DNA of 44,117 nucleotides from NCBI GenBank assembly GCA_017479935.1, contig JAFVBO010000100.1, positions 1 to 44,117 on the forward strand, given 5' to 3'. Of the stretch, positions 8,128 through 15,895 are shown piece after piece. The notes under the pieces are model-generated. The model was not told the DNA's origin. It ran no database searches and saw only the letters and a program-made list of their open reading frames with translations. The stretch's first letter is position 1, and each line of letters opens with the position of its first letter. Position numbers and translations under genes: made by a program. The stretch is from Lachnospiraceae bacterium (GTDB lineage: Bacteria; Bacillota; Clostridia; Lachnospirales; Lachnospiraceae).

Positions 8128-9171
8128 TTATTTGTACAAAAGCAGCAGCTTCTCCGGCTTTACGCCGATCCTGTCCGGAAAAGTCTTTGGTCTTGCCTCC
8201 TTCGAAACCCGCCACCAGACAGGCGCTGTGCCTTCTTTCTGATTCTGAAAACGGAACTGCAGGATCGTCTCAAAGGGTTCTTCCATCTCTTCTACGAAGC
8301 AAACCGGACATCCGTTTTCCGTCTCGCTCTGCGAGAATGAATGCGCCCGGATGCCCACCGCCTTCAGGCCATCCTTCACGGGTTTCCCTGTTTTCAGGAC
8401 AATTCCCCAGTCCGGAACATCCACCAGGTACTCCCCGGCCTTTTCGGCTTTCGCGATGTTTTTGCAGCCGGTCAGAATACACGCGGAAACGCTTTCCGGA
8501 TCCGCGAACAGTTCCTTCGTGGGCTTTTGCGTGAGCATATGCCCGTCTTCCATCACCGCGATCTGCCGGCTCATGTTGTACGCCTCGTCCCGGTTGTGCG
8601 TCACCATCACGACGTCCCGGCCGAAGCGGTTTAGCACGTCTCGGAGCTGCAGCTTGATCGAATCGCGCAGATGCCCGTCCAGCGCCGAAAACGGTTCGTC
8701 CAGGAGAAGGAGCTTCGGGTCGCTCACCAGGATGCGGGCCAGGGCCGCCCGCTGCTGCTGCCCGCCGGAGAGCTGCGCGGGCTTGTGATCCTTCAGATCG
8801 GAAAGCTCCATCATCCGCAGGGCTTCGCTTAAGCGCGCTTCCTTGCGCTCGCGGTCTTTTTCGCCGTGCAGCCCGCACAGGATGTTCTGCCGCACGGTCA
8901 TATTCGGGAACAGGGCGTAATTCTGAAAGAGATAGCCCACCTCCCGCTTTTGCGGAGGGAGGTTGATGTGCTCCTTCGAATCGAACAGCACCTTTCCGTC
9001 CAGCACGATGCGGCCTTCGTCCGGTTTTTCAATCCCGGCGATGCACTTTAAAGTCATACTCTTTCCGCAGCCGGAGGCTCCCAACAGGCAGGTGACGCCG
9101 CTGTCGCCTTCAAACTGCACGTCCAGCAGAAACTTTCCCAGACGTTTTTTGATGTTTACTGATAAGCTCAT
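8128..9171 (-). CDS. modC: Molybdate ABC transporter ATP-binding protein
   Basis: Energises molybdate uptake with ModB and ModA. The ABC ATPase has Walker A GASGCGKS, Q-loop LFQNYALFPNMT, signature LSGGQQQR, Walker B LLLLDEPF with SALD, and the switch histidine in VMVTHN. It is about 347 residues. The C-terminal third (from about 235) is longer than the bare ATPase and probably forms the TOBE-like molybdate-sensing domain, though its motifs are diverged. The start is placed at MSLSVNIKKR (9171), preceded by GAGGGA; an upstream ATG at 9201 has no ribosome site. It is 35 nt downstream of modB. Confidence 0.92.
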   Translation of the reverse strand: MSLSVNIKKRLGKFLLDVQFEGDSGVTCLLGASGCGKSMTLKCIAGIEKPDEGRIVLDGKVLFDSKEHINLPPQKREVGYLFQNYALFPNMTVRQNILCGLHGEKDRERKEARLSEALRMMELSDLKDHKPAQLSGGQQQRAALARILVSDPKLLLLDEPFSALDGHLRDSIKLQLRDVLNRFGRDVVMVTHNRDEAYNMSRQIAVMEDGHMLTQKPTKELFADPESVSACILTGCKNIAKAEKAGEYLVDVPDWGIVLKTGKPVKDGLKAVGIRAHSFSQSETENGCPVCFVEEMEEPFETILQFRFQNQKEGTAPVWWRVSKEARPKTFPDRIGVKPEKLLLLYK

Positions 9172-9206
9172 GCCGCTATGTCCCTCGCGCTCCTCATGCA
9201 CCGCTT

Positions 9207-9881
9207 TTATCTTGCTTTTTGCTTCTTCTGCCCGCTCTCAAGCAGGTTCACGGCCAAAAGCACCACCACGCTGATTGCCAGATTGATCATCACCCAGAAA
9301 AAAGCGCCGCTTTCATCGTTCGTGCGCCAGAGTTGGTAGACAGTGGTGGAGATGGTGGCCGTGCGGCCCTGAATGTAGCCAACCAGCATGCTGGTGGCGC
9401 CGTACTCGCCCAAGGCGCGGGCAAAGGCCAGAACCAGTCCGGCCAGTATCCCCTGCCGGCAGGCCGGCATCCGGATCCGCCAGAAGATGAAGGTGTTCGA
9501 GAGCCCCAGCGTCTGCCCGGAGTAGGCCAGCGTCTCGTCAAAGCTCTCAAACGCGCCGCGGGCGGTGCGGTACATCAGCGGAAAGGCCACCACGGTCGAG
9601 GCCAGAACCGCGCCGTACCAGGTCATGACAAACTGAATGCCAAACTGGGACAAAAAAGACCCCAGCGGTCTTCGGTTGCCGAACAACATCAGCAGAAAGT
9701 ATCCGCAAACCGTGGGCGGAAGCACCATGGGAAGCGTCAGCACCACATCCAGAAGCCCTTTGATCACGCGGGGCAGGCGGGCGGCGTAGTAGGCAAAGAA
9801 AATGCCCAGAAAGAAAACCAGCACGCAGCCGATGGTGGCCACCCGCAGGGAGTTGATTAACGGATACCAGTCGATGTTCAT
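9207..9881 (-). CDS. modB: Molybdate ABC transporter permease
   Basis: Membrane channel subunit for molybdate (or tungstate) import. It has 224 residues with about five hydrophobic helices. The ABC permease coupling motif is visible as ARALGEYGATSMLVG near residue 155-170, typical of ModB. It lies between modA and modC on the same strand, separated by 17 and 35 nt, so the three are almost certainly cotranscribed. Confidence 0.95.
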   Translation of the reverse strand: MNIDWYPLINSLRVATIGCVLVFFLGIFFAYYAARLPRVIKGLLDVVLTLPMVLPPTVCGYFLLMLFGNRRPLGSFLSQFGIQFVMTWYGAVLASTVVAFPLMYRTARGAFESFDETLAYSGQTLGLSNTFIFWRIRMPACRQGILAGLVLAFARALGEYGATSMLVGYIQGRTATISTTVYQLWRTNDESGAFFWVMINLAISVVVLLAVNLLESGQKKQKAR

Positions 9882-9898
9882 AGGATACTCCTGTTACA

Positions 9899-10771
9899 TT
9901 ATTTCACCGGTGAAAAGCCAACCGCTTCAAACACAGCCATGGCCTCGTCCGACTTCAGATAATCCAAAAATGCCTGGGCGGCCTGGGCGTCGCTGCTGTT
10001 CTTCATGACGGCAGCCGGGTAGATTACCTGCCCGCACATCTCCGCCGTGGCGCTGTCGATGGGGGTGAGGCCTGCGGAAAACGCATCCGTCCCGTACACC
10101 ACGCCGCAGTCTACGCTGGCGTTTTTCACCTGCGTCGTCACTTCCTTCACATCCGAGCCATAGGAAATTCGGCCATCCGCAGCCAGCTGCGCTTCATCCA
10201 GCTGATAATACTTCAGAATCTTCTGCGTATACTGGCCCACCGGCACATCGCTGTTTCCCATGGCCATCAGGACGGTTCCCGCCTTCAGCGCTTCCGCCAG
10301 CTTGTCAAATGAAGCGATGCCCTTGGGATTTCCCTCCGGGGCGACAAGCACCACCTTGTTCTCCAGGAGGTTAACCCGGCTGCCCTGCAGGACAAAGTCC
10401 AGGCGTGTCGGGTTCACTTCGGCGGAAGCCGCGCTGTCCAGCTGGTTCATCTGCTTCTGCCCCGCGGAGATAAAGACATCGCAGGGTGCGCCTTCTTCGA
10501 TCTGCGTTTTTAAGGTGCCGGAAGAGCCGAAGGAAAACAGCAGGTTGATGCCGGGGTTTGCCTTTTCATACAAGGTTTCTATTTCGGTCAGCGTTTCCGT
10601 CATAGATGCGGCGGCAAACACAATCAGGTCCTGCTGCCCTGCCGCATTTTCCTTGGTACCCTCGTTTTCACCGGAAACATTTCCGCCGGCAGATGAGCTT
10701 CCGCAGGCCGCCAGCTGGACAAGCATGCAACCCGCAAGTACCATGACCATTTTTCTGAAAATACGCTTCAT
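9899..10771 (-). CDS. modA: Molybdate-binding lipoprotein
   Basis: Extracellular substrate-binding component of the ModABC importer. It has 290 residues with a lipoprotein signal ending in LAAC (Cys23), then a Gly/Ser-rich tether. The mature domain opens with LIVFAAASMTETLTEI and continues with SFGSSGTLKTQIEEGAPCDVFISAG, both characteristic of ModA. The oxyanion-binding Ser/Thr positions look intact. It follows the molybdopterin-binding protein gene after a 113-nt gap holding a degenerate 27-nt tandem repeat. Confidence 0.95.
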   Translation of the reverse strand: MKRIFRKMVMVLAGCMLVQLAACGSSSAGGNVSGENEGTKENAAGQQDLIVFAAASMTETLTEIETLYEKANPGINLLFSFGSSGTLKTQIEEGAPCDVFISAGQKQMNQLDSAASAEVNPTRLDFVLQGSRVNLLENKVVLVAPEGNPKGIASFDKLAEALKAGTVLMAMGNSDVPVGQYTQKILKYYQLDEAQLAADGRISYGSDVKEVTTQVKNASVDCGVVYGTDAFSAGLTPIDSATAEMCGQVIYPAAVMKNSSDAQAAQAFLDYLKSDEAMAVFEAVGFSPVK

Positions 10772-10810
10772 TTTCCTTCTCTCCTTTCCCCACAGGGTCT
10801 TTGCTCTGCT

Positions 10811-10891
10811 CTTCCTTACAGAAGCCTCGCCTTCCTCTTTCCTTGCAAGGTCCGCGCCTTTATCTTTCTTTGCTAAGTTCGCGCCTTACCT
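10811..10891 (-). repeat. Three degenerate 27-nt tandem repeats upstream of modA
   Basis: Units at 10811-10837, 10838-10864 and 10865-10891 share a pattern of CTTTCCTT..., a variable core, and CGCGCCTT. The last unit overlaps the stop codon region of the molybdopterin-binding protein gene. The unit is nine codons long but no open frame of interest runs through it. It looks like slippage-born repetition in an intergenic spacer. Confidence 0.45.
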
Positions 10892-11908
10892 TCCTTTTCC
10901 AAAGCCACAGTTCGGGAAATGGCACACCGGGCAGTTTAAGCACAGGCCGCCGTTTCCCAGGCCGGCCAGATAGTCTCTGGTAACCGGCGTATCCGTCACC
11001 AGATACGGCAGCACCAGGTCGAAGATGGTGCGCTTGGCGTACATCACACAGCCCGGCAGGCCGCACACCGGCTTTCCGTTCTTGTAGGACACCAGGAACA
11101 TGGCCCCCGGCAGCACCGGCGCGCCGTAGGAGACAATGTCGGCCCCGGTATTTTTGATGGCAAGCGGTGTCTTATCGTCCGGATCAACGCTCATGCCGCC
11201 GCTGCAGAACACCATTTCACAGCCATCCGCCAGCATCTGGTTGATCGCGTTCGTGATCTTTTCGTGGTCGTCGTTTAAGGTCACGTGGGCGATCATCTCG
11301 CAGCCGTACTCGCTCAGCTTGTTTACGATCACGGGGGTGAACGTGTCCTCAATCCGGCCGTAGAACACTTCGTTGCCGGTGGTGACGATGCCGTACTTTT
11401 TCGGCTTCACGGGAGCCAACGACAGGATCGGCTTCTCCCCCGCCACGGCTTTCGCTCTCTCCATCTTTTCCTTCTCAATCACCAGCGGGACCACGCGGGT
11501 TCCACAAAGCTTATCGCCTTTTTTGACCATAAAGCCGACGGAACGCGTGGCAATCATCATCTCCCCTAAGGCGTTGACGGCGCGCAACTTGTCTAAGTCC
11601 GCCAGAAAGAGACCATCCTCCTCGGCGATCAACTCAATCTTTCCTTCCTTCGGTTCGGTCGCCCGCATGTGCTCGTTCTGGCAGATTTCCCGTAAAACAT
11701 CGGCCGCGTCGTTCTCATGCAGCATGTTTTCATTGTTTTCCCAGATATAGATGGTGTCTTTTCCGACACTCAAAAGCACTGGGATGTCCTCCTCGCGGAT
11801 GACATGTCCCTTCCGGAAGACCGGTCCTTTCTTTTCATCTTTAATGATCTGCGTAATATCATGGCAGAGGACCTGCCCGACCGCTTCCGTTGTCTTCATC
11901 AGTTTCAT
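10886..11908 (-). CDS. Molybdopterin-binding protein with C-terminal cysteine motif
   Basis: A MoeA/MoaB-like (MogA-fold) protein of 340 residues. The signature YGIVTTGNEVFYGRIEDTFTPVI, with VFCSGGMSVDPDDKTPLAI and GLPGCVMYAKRTIFDL, marks the molybdopterin-binding domain (about 175-320). The C-terminus ends GGLCLNCPVCHFPNCGFGKG, four cysteines that could bind zinc or an iron-sulfur cluster. It probably acts in cofactor activation or insertion for molybdenum hydroxylases, given its position at the head of the block with modABC and xdhC. The ribosome site GGAGGAA lies 8 nt from the start. It has its own promoter (12059-12087) and a leader of about 145 nt. Confidence 0.88.
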   Translation of the reverse strand: MKLMKTTEAVGQVLCHDITQIIKDEKKGPVFRKGHVIREEDIPVLLSVGKDTIYIWENNENMLHENDAADVLREICQNEHMRATEPKEGKIELIAEEDGLFLADLDKLRAVNALGEMMIATRSVGFMVKKGDKLCGTRVVPLVIEKEKMERAKAVAGEKPILSLAPVKPKKYGIVTTGNEVFYGRIEDTFTPVIVNKLSEYGCEMIAHVTLNDDHEKITNAINQMLADGCEMVFCSGGMSVDPDDKTPLAIKNTGADIVSYGAPVLPGAMFLVSYKNGKPVCGLPGCVMYAKRTIFDLVLPYLVTDTPVTRDYLAGLGNGGLCLNCPVCHFPNCGFGKGR

Positions 11909-12298
11909 TGTTTTAGTTCCTCCTCATGTTAGCGTTGGCCAGACCTCCACTACGTATGTCCTGCACGTAAGATGTATCTGTTCGGTACAGCCGCTTGCTT
12001 GGATTTCCAGGCGACTTCTTTTCAAAAGCGAATTGTTTTTGATTACAAGTTCCTTTTCATTATACATGCCTGTGCAGGATTCGGCAAGATCCTTTTGTGA
12101 AATTTTGCTAAAATCCTATCTTTCATTCACCAAACAGGTGCAAAAATGCACGGAACTATTATAATAGAGGAGAAGGAACCCGCAAGTTTTGGTTGCAAAA
12201 AGGACTGGCTGCGCTGAGGATTGCGGGCGTGTGCTATGGGAAAAGCTGGCGTTGGGGCCCCGTTACTTCGTAGACGATGCACTTGATAGGATATGCGT
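11909..12298. other. Divergent intergenic region between the two molybdenum units
   Basis: This 390-bp gap holds the minus-strand promoter and leader of the molybdopterin-binding protein gene and the plus-strand leader of the methyltransferase gene. In the minus-strand leader, a block at 11937-11966 resembles the covarying hairpin element at 20030-20087, and TACGT/ACGTA arms can pair. In the plus-strand leader, CCCGCAA (about 12179-12185) can pair with TTGCGGG (about 12220-12226). A TATAAT-like -10 (about 12159-12164) has no clear -35. No known riboswitch class could be recognised by eye. Confidence 0.5.
12059..12087 (-). promoter_or_regulatory. Sigma-A promoter of the molybdopterin-binding/modABC/xdhC unit
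   Basis: On the minus strand TTGCCG (12082-12087) and a consensus TATAAT (12059-12064) are separated by exactly 17 nt. Transcription would start about 145 nt before the first gene, leaving a long leader able to hold regulatory structure. Confidence 0.75.
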
Positions 12299-13336
12299 AT
12301 GAATCTATATATTTATGGAACCGGCTGCGGTGCCGGGGATCTGATCGACAGCGCTCTGCCGCTTGAAAAGGTAGCCGGTTTTGTCGAGAGCGCGCCGGAA
12401 AAGCGGACATTCATGGGCAAGCCCGTGCTGTCGCCGGAAGAGCTGGCTAAAAAAGAATATGACCTCGTTCTCATTACCAGCCGGGCGGCTTCAGCCATAA
12501 AAGCGCGCTGCGTACAGGCGGGTCTTCATGCGGACAAACTCTTTTTTCTAAAAAGCCATACGGAAATCCGGGACCGGAACAAGTGCTATGAAATGGCAAA
12601 AGAAGCTCTGGGAGATGCCTATGTCAAAAAAATCCAGGCGGGCAACCGCGTCATTTCGACACTGTCATACGGGCAGGAGCAGCTGCCGGCCGAGGACTAC
12701 GAGAACGACTATGTGCGCGTCCGGACGCTGGAGCTTCTGGCCGCGCGCCTTGGCGACGTTCCGGGAGTCATTGCGGAGCTGGGCGTGTATCGGGGGAACT
12801 TTGCCCGCCTGTTAAATCGTCTGTTTCCCACGCGGCGCCTGTACCTGTTTGATACGTTCGAAGGATTTGATCCGAAGGAGCTTGCGGCGGAGGCAAGGGA
12901 GAAGGGGAACGCCGCGGATCATACTCTTCTTTCAGATTCGGAGGGAGTAAAAACAGGCGAGCCCTTGCTGACAACCCGCGCAGGGCTGGCGGCAGCTCAT
13001 CAAAACACCTGTATGAACCTTGTGCGGGACGCCCTTCCCTATCCGGAACAGGCGCTATTCTATCCCGGGCTGTTCCCGCAGACAGCCAGGGGGCTTGAGG
13101 AACGTTTTGCTCTCGTTTCCCTGGATGTGGATCTGGAAGATAGTACACTGGCAGGCCTGCACTTTTTTTACCCCCGGCTTACCAAGGGCGGTGTTCTGCT
13201 GCTGCACGATTACGGGAACGAGAAGCTTCCCGGCGTGAAGCGCGCCGCCCTTCGCTATGAAGCGGAAATCGGAGAACGGCTCTCTGCCGTACCGCTCTGC
13301 GACCGGAACGGGACACTTGTCGTGATGGGGAAATAA
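12299..13336 (+). CDS. TylF/MycF-type SAM-dependent methyltransferase with N-terminal nucleotide-binding-like domain
   Basis: A protein of 345 residues. The N-terminal part (1-95, MNLYIYGTGCGAGDL, VLSPEELAKKEYDLVLITS) resembles the small Rossmann-like domain found with sugar-modifying enzymes. The rest matches the macrocin-O-methyltransferase family: VIAELGVYRGNFARLLNRLFP, LYLFDTFEGFD, and SLDVDLEDSTLAGLHFFYPRL with LLLHDYG, which carry the SAM and metal sites. The start is placed at 12299 because AGGA is well spaced there, whereas the ATG at 12293 is too close. The substrate is unknown. The family usually acts on sugars or polysaccharides, so its place beside molybdenum genes may be coincidental. 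Confidence 0.82.
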   Translation: MNLYIYGTGCGAGDLIDSALPLEKVAGFVESAPEKRTFMGKPVLSPEELAKKEYDLVLITSRAASAIKARCVQAGLHADKLFFLKSHTEIRDRNKCYEMAKEALGDAYVKKIQAGNRVISTLSYGQEQLPAEDYENDYVRVRTLELLAARLGDVPGVIAELGVYRGNFARLLNRLFPTRRLYLFDTFEGFDPKELAAEAREKGNAADHTLLSDSEGVKTGEPLLTTRAGLAAAHQNTCMNLVRDALPYPEQALFYPGLFPQTARGLEERFALVSLDVDLEDSTLAGLHFFYPRLTKGGVLLLHDYGNEKLPGVKRAALRYEAEIGERLSAVPLCDRNGTLVVMGK

Positions 13337-13342
13337 AGCCCT

Positions 13343-13368
13343 CATGCGGCGCACTCGTGCTGCTACAC
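13343..13368 (+). repeat. Short hairpin motif shared with 43199-43223
   Basis: CATGC-GC...GCTGCTACAC occurs here just after the methyltransferase stop and, inverted, at 43199-43223. Both can fold into a 5-7 bp stem with different loops. Resemblance is partial (about 20 of 26 positions). Confidence 0.35.
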
Positions 13369-13445
13369 AAAGCAGGAACGCCGAACGCAATTGCTAACAT
13401 AATTCGTATTTCACAATGCTTGTCGCGAGAAAGGTGGGAAAACAC

Positions 13446-14396
13446 ATGGAGGAATATGTCTTTCAAAAAAAAGGAACAGAGACGGCTGCGCTCATTGTCG
13501 CCGCCGGCATGTCGTCCCGCATGGGAGATTTTAAGCCCATGCTGAACATCGGCTCCATCTCCATCGCCAAGCGCGTGGTAGCCACCTTTCAGCAGGCGGG
13601 CGTCGCCCATATCGTCATGGTGACCGGCTATAACGCCACGGCCCTGGAGCGCCACCTGGCCGGAAACGGGATTGTATTCTTAAGAAACGAACAATATGAA
13701 ACGACCCAGATGATCGACTCGGTGCGCATCGGGCTTTCTTACCTCAAGGACAAATGTGACCGGGTGCTGTTTACGCCGGTGGATATTCCGCTGTTTACCG
13801 CGTCCACGGTCGAGACTCTCCTGTCGTCCGATGCGCCGCTGGCCTGCCCGGCCTTTCAAGGGAAGGATGGGCATCCGATCCTGATATCCGCCAGCCTGAT
13901 TGATCGCCTGCTGTCGGATACGGGCGACCGCGGGCTGCGCGGGGCGCTTTCGCGCTGCGACGTCACGATGGCGCTTCTCCCGGTCGATGACCCCGGAATT
14001 TTGCATGACGCTGACACCCCGAAGGATTTTGAGGAACTGCTTCGTTATCACAACAGTCAGCTCGTGCGGCCTCTGGTGACGGTCTCCCTGGCGCGGGAAA
14101 AGGTGTTTTTTGAAGCGCGCACCGCCATGCTGCTTCGGCTGGTGGATGAAACCAAATCCGTGCGCACTGCCTGCTCGCGCATGCAAATGTCCTACTCCAG
14201 CAGCTGGAACCTGATCCATGCGCTTGAGTCCCAGTTGAATTACCCGCTGCTTACCCGCAGCCAGGGCGGCGCCGGGGGCGGGAAAAGTGAACTGACTGAG
14301 GCCGGGAAGGATTTCTTAAACCGCTATGAAGCGTACGCGGCTGCCGTCAAGGAAAGTGCTGTGTCGCTGTTTGAGGAGTATTTTCCGGGGTTGTGA
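13446..14396 (+). CDS. MobA/MocA-like nucleotidyltransferase fused to a ModE-type helix-turn-helix domain
   Basis: A protein of 316 residues. The N-terminal domain (about 10-200) carries the nucleotidyltransferase signature ALIVAAGMSSRMGDFKPML and continues with TPVDIPLF and FQGKDGHPILI, as in MobA/MocA enzymes that attach CMP or GMP to molybdopterin. The C-terminal domain (about 215-305) matches the winged helix of ModE: MLLRLVDETKSVRTACSRM, SYSSSWNLIHALE, the glycine-rich GGAGGGKSELTEAG wing and FLNRYEAY. One protein may therefore make the cofactor nucleotide and regulate transcription in response. The start is placed at 13446 because AAAGGTGG precedes it; the earlier ATG at 13416 lacks a site. 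The 3-prime end is partly duplicated downstream. Confidence 0.88.
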   Translation: MEEYVFQKKGTETAALIVAAGMSSRMGDFKPMLNIGSISIAKRVVATFQQAGVAHIVMVTGYNATALERHLAGNGIVFLRNEQYETTQMIDSVRIGLSYLKDKCDRVLFTPVDIPLFTASTVETLLSSDAPLACPAFQGKDGHPILISASLIDRLLSDTGDRGLRGALSRCDVTMALLPVDDPGILHDADTPKDFEELLRYHNSQLVRPLVTVSLAREKVFFEARTAMLLRLVDETKSVRTACSRMQMSYSSSWNLIHALESQLNYPLLTRSQGGAGGGKSELTEAGKDFLNRYEAYAAAVKESAVSLFEEYFPGL

Positions 14397-14438
14397 GGAT
14401 GGATATTTTCGGAATGTTTCAGGGGTTATGAGGATTGA
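14382..14438 (+). repeat. Partial tandem duplication across the stop codon
   Basis: A 22-nt stretch spanning the TGA stop (14382-14403) recurs at 14417-14438 with three mismatches, period 35. Similar stop-spanning duplications occur at 37171-37252 and 39829-39884. Confidence 0.6.
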
Positions 14439-14481
14439 GGCAGGGCTTTTGTAAAAGGACTGTCAGGAAGGAGAAAATCTT

Positions 14482-15570
14482 ATGCGAACAATGACGCTCA
14501 TCCGGCATGCGCACCCGGATTTTCCTCTTCATGCGCATATGTGCCTAGGCCGGACGGATCTTCCCCTTGGCGCATTTGGCCGCATGCAGGCGGCTCTTTT
14601 CCATGAACAGATAAAAGGTCTCTCTTTGGGATCAGTTTTCTCCAGCCCTCTTTTGCGCTGCCGGGAAACCGCCGCTTTTATCATGTCTGGGGCGGAAATT
14701 GCTACGGTTCCCGATTTGATGGAACAGAACATGGGCATATGGGACGGACTTTCTTTTGCGGAAATTCAGAAACGTTGGCCGGAATTGCACGAAAAAAGAG
14801 GAGTTGACCCCCTCCTGGTGCCGGATGGCGCGGAAACACTCGCCCAGGTTCAGGACCGCGTACTGCACGTGATTCAAGATCTGTTGACCAAGACTTCGGG
14901 CGATATTACCCTGATTACCCATGCCTCCGTCATACAGGCGGTCCTGGCCGCGTGGACCGGGACTCCGCTTGCAGAGAGCCGAGTTTTCCGGCTACCGTAC
15001 GTAGGCTCGGTGCAATTGGTTTTGGGGGATGATGGGAGGTTTGAGGGGAATAATATGCATCAATACCTCACCTTCCCGGTGCCGCCCCTGACACCCGCCC
15101 TTGCAGAAAAACTTCTTAAAGCAGCCGCCCCGGGGGAGCATATTCTCTTGCATTCCCGCGCGGTTGCAGAAAAAGCCCTGGCAATTGCCGATGCGCTACC
15201 GCTACCGCTTGACAGGGAGCTTTTGGCCTCTGCTGCGCTGCTGCATGATGTAGCACGCAGTCAGGGAAAGCGAAGCCACGCTGAAACAGGCGCAGACTGG
15301 ATTTGTGAGCTAGGCTACTCTGCCGCGGCTGATCTGATCCGCCAGCATCATGACCTTTTACGCAAGGAACTCAATGAAGCTTCCGTTCTTTACCTGGCAG
15401 ACAAGTGCATCCGGGAAGACAAGGAAGTTTGTCTGGAAGAACGCTTTGCCGCCAGCGAAGCCAAATGCGTGACAGCCGAGGCCAAGGCGGCCCATGCCGC
15501 CCGGCGGCAGATGGCCTTTTTCCTTCGGGACCAAATCAATGCCCTGTGCGGGTACGAGCTTGTCAGGTAA
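14482..15570 (+). CDS. Histidine phosphatase fused to an HD-domain hydrolase
   Basis: A protein of 362 residues. The first half is a phosphoglycerate mutase-like phosphatase: catalytic LIRHAHPDF, CLGRTDLPLG, SSPLLRCRETA, EQNMGIWDG and the second histidine in TLITHASV. This is close to the CobC/alpha-ribazole phosphatase type. The second half (about 205-350) is an HD domain (LLASAALLHDVARSQGKRSHAETGA, QHHDLL, YLADKCIRED). The ribosome site AGGAAGGAGAAAATCTT is clear. It follows the MobA-ModE fusion in the same orientation, so a role in molybdenum cofactor or nucleotide housekeeping is plausible, but the substrate cannot be read. The hairpin array begins 11 nt after the stop. Confidence 0.85.
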   Translation: MRTMTLIRHAHPDFPLHAHMCLGRTDLPLGAFGRMQAALFHEQIKGLSLGSVFSSPLLRCRETAAFIMSGAEIATVPDLMEQNMGIWDGLSFAEIQKRWPELHEKRGVDPLLVPDGAETLAQVQDRVLHVIQDLLTKTSGDITLITHASVIQAVLAAWTGTPLAESRVFRLPYVGSVQLVLGDDGRFEGNNMHQYLTFPVPPLTPALAEKLLKAAAPGEHILLHSRAVAEKALAIADALPLPLDRELLASAALLHDVARSQGKRSHAETGADWICELGYSAAADLIRQHHDLLRKELNEASVLYLADKCIREDKEVCLEERFAASEAKCVTAEAKAAHAARRQMAFFLRDQINALCGYELVR

Positions 15571-15580
15571 GGCTTGGCGG

Positions 15581-15871
15581 GCGCAGGCATTGAGCTTGAT
15601 TCTTGCCTTGCCTACGCTTTTTATTTTCCTTAAGAGATTGTCTAGCGTAGGCATTAAGCTTGATTCTTGCTTTGCCTACGCTTTTTCTCTTCCTGGAGGG
15701 CTTGCCGGGCGCAGGCATTGAGCTTGATTCTTGCCTTGCCTACGCTTTTTCTCTTCCTGGAGGGCTTGCCGGGCGTAGGCATTGAGTTTGATTCTTGCCT
15801 TGCCTACGCTTTTTCTCTTCCTGGACTCTTGCCGGGCGTAGGCATTGAGCTTGTTTCTTGTCTTGCCTGCG
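15581..15871 (+). repeat. 64-nt tandem repeat array, family A (five terminator-like hairpins)
   Basis: Five hairpins with stem GCGTAGGCA/TGCCTACGC and a loop of about 19 nt lie at 15581-15617, 15645-15681, 15709-15745, 15773-15809 and 15836-15871. The left arms are spaced 64, 64, 64 and 63 nt. Copies 1-4 are followed by TTTTT on the plus strand, giving the classic intrinsic terminator shape for transcripts from the gene ending at 15570. Copy 5 is degraded and lacks the T-run. Confidence 0.85.
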
Positions 15872-15895
15872 TTCCTGGCTTTCTGGCGGCATGCT

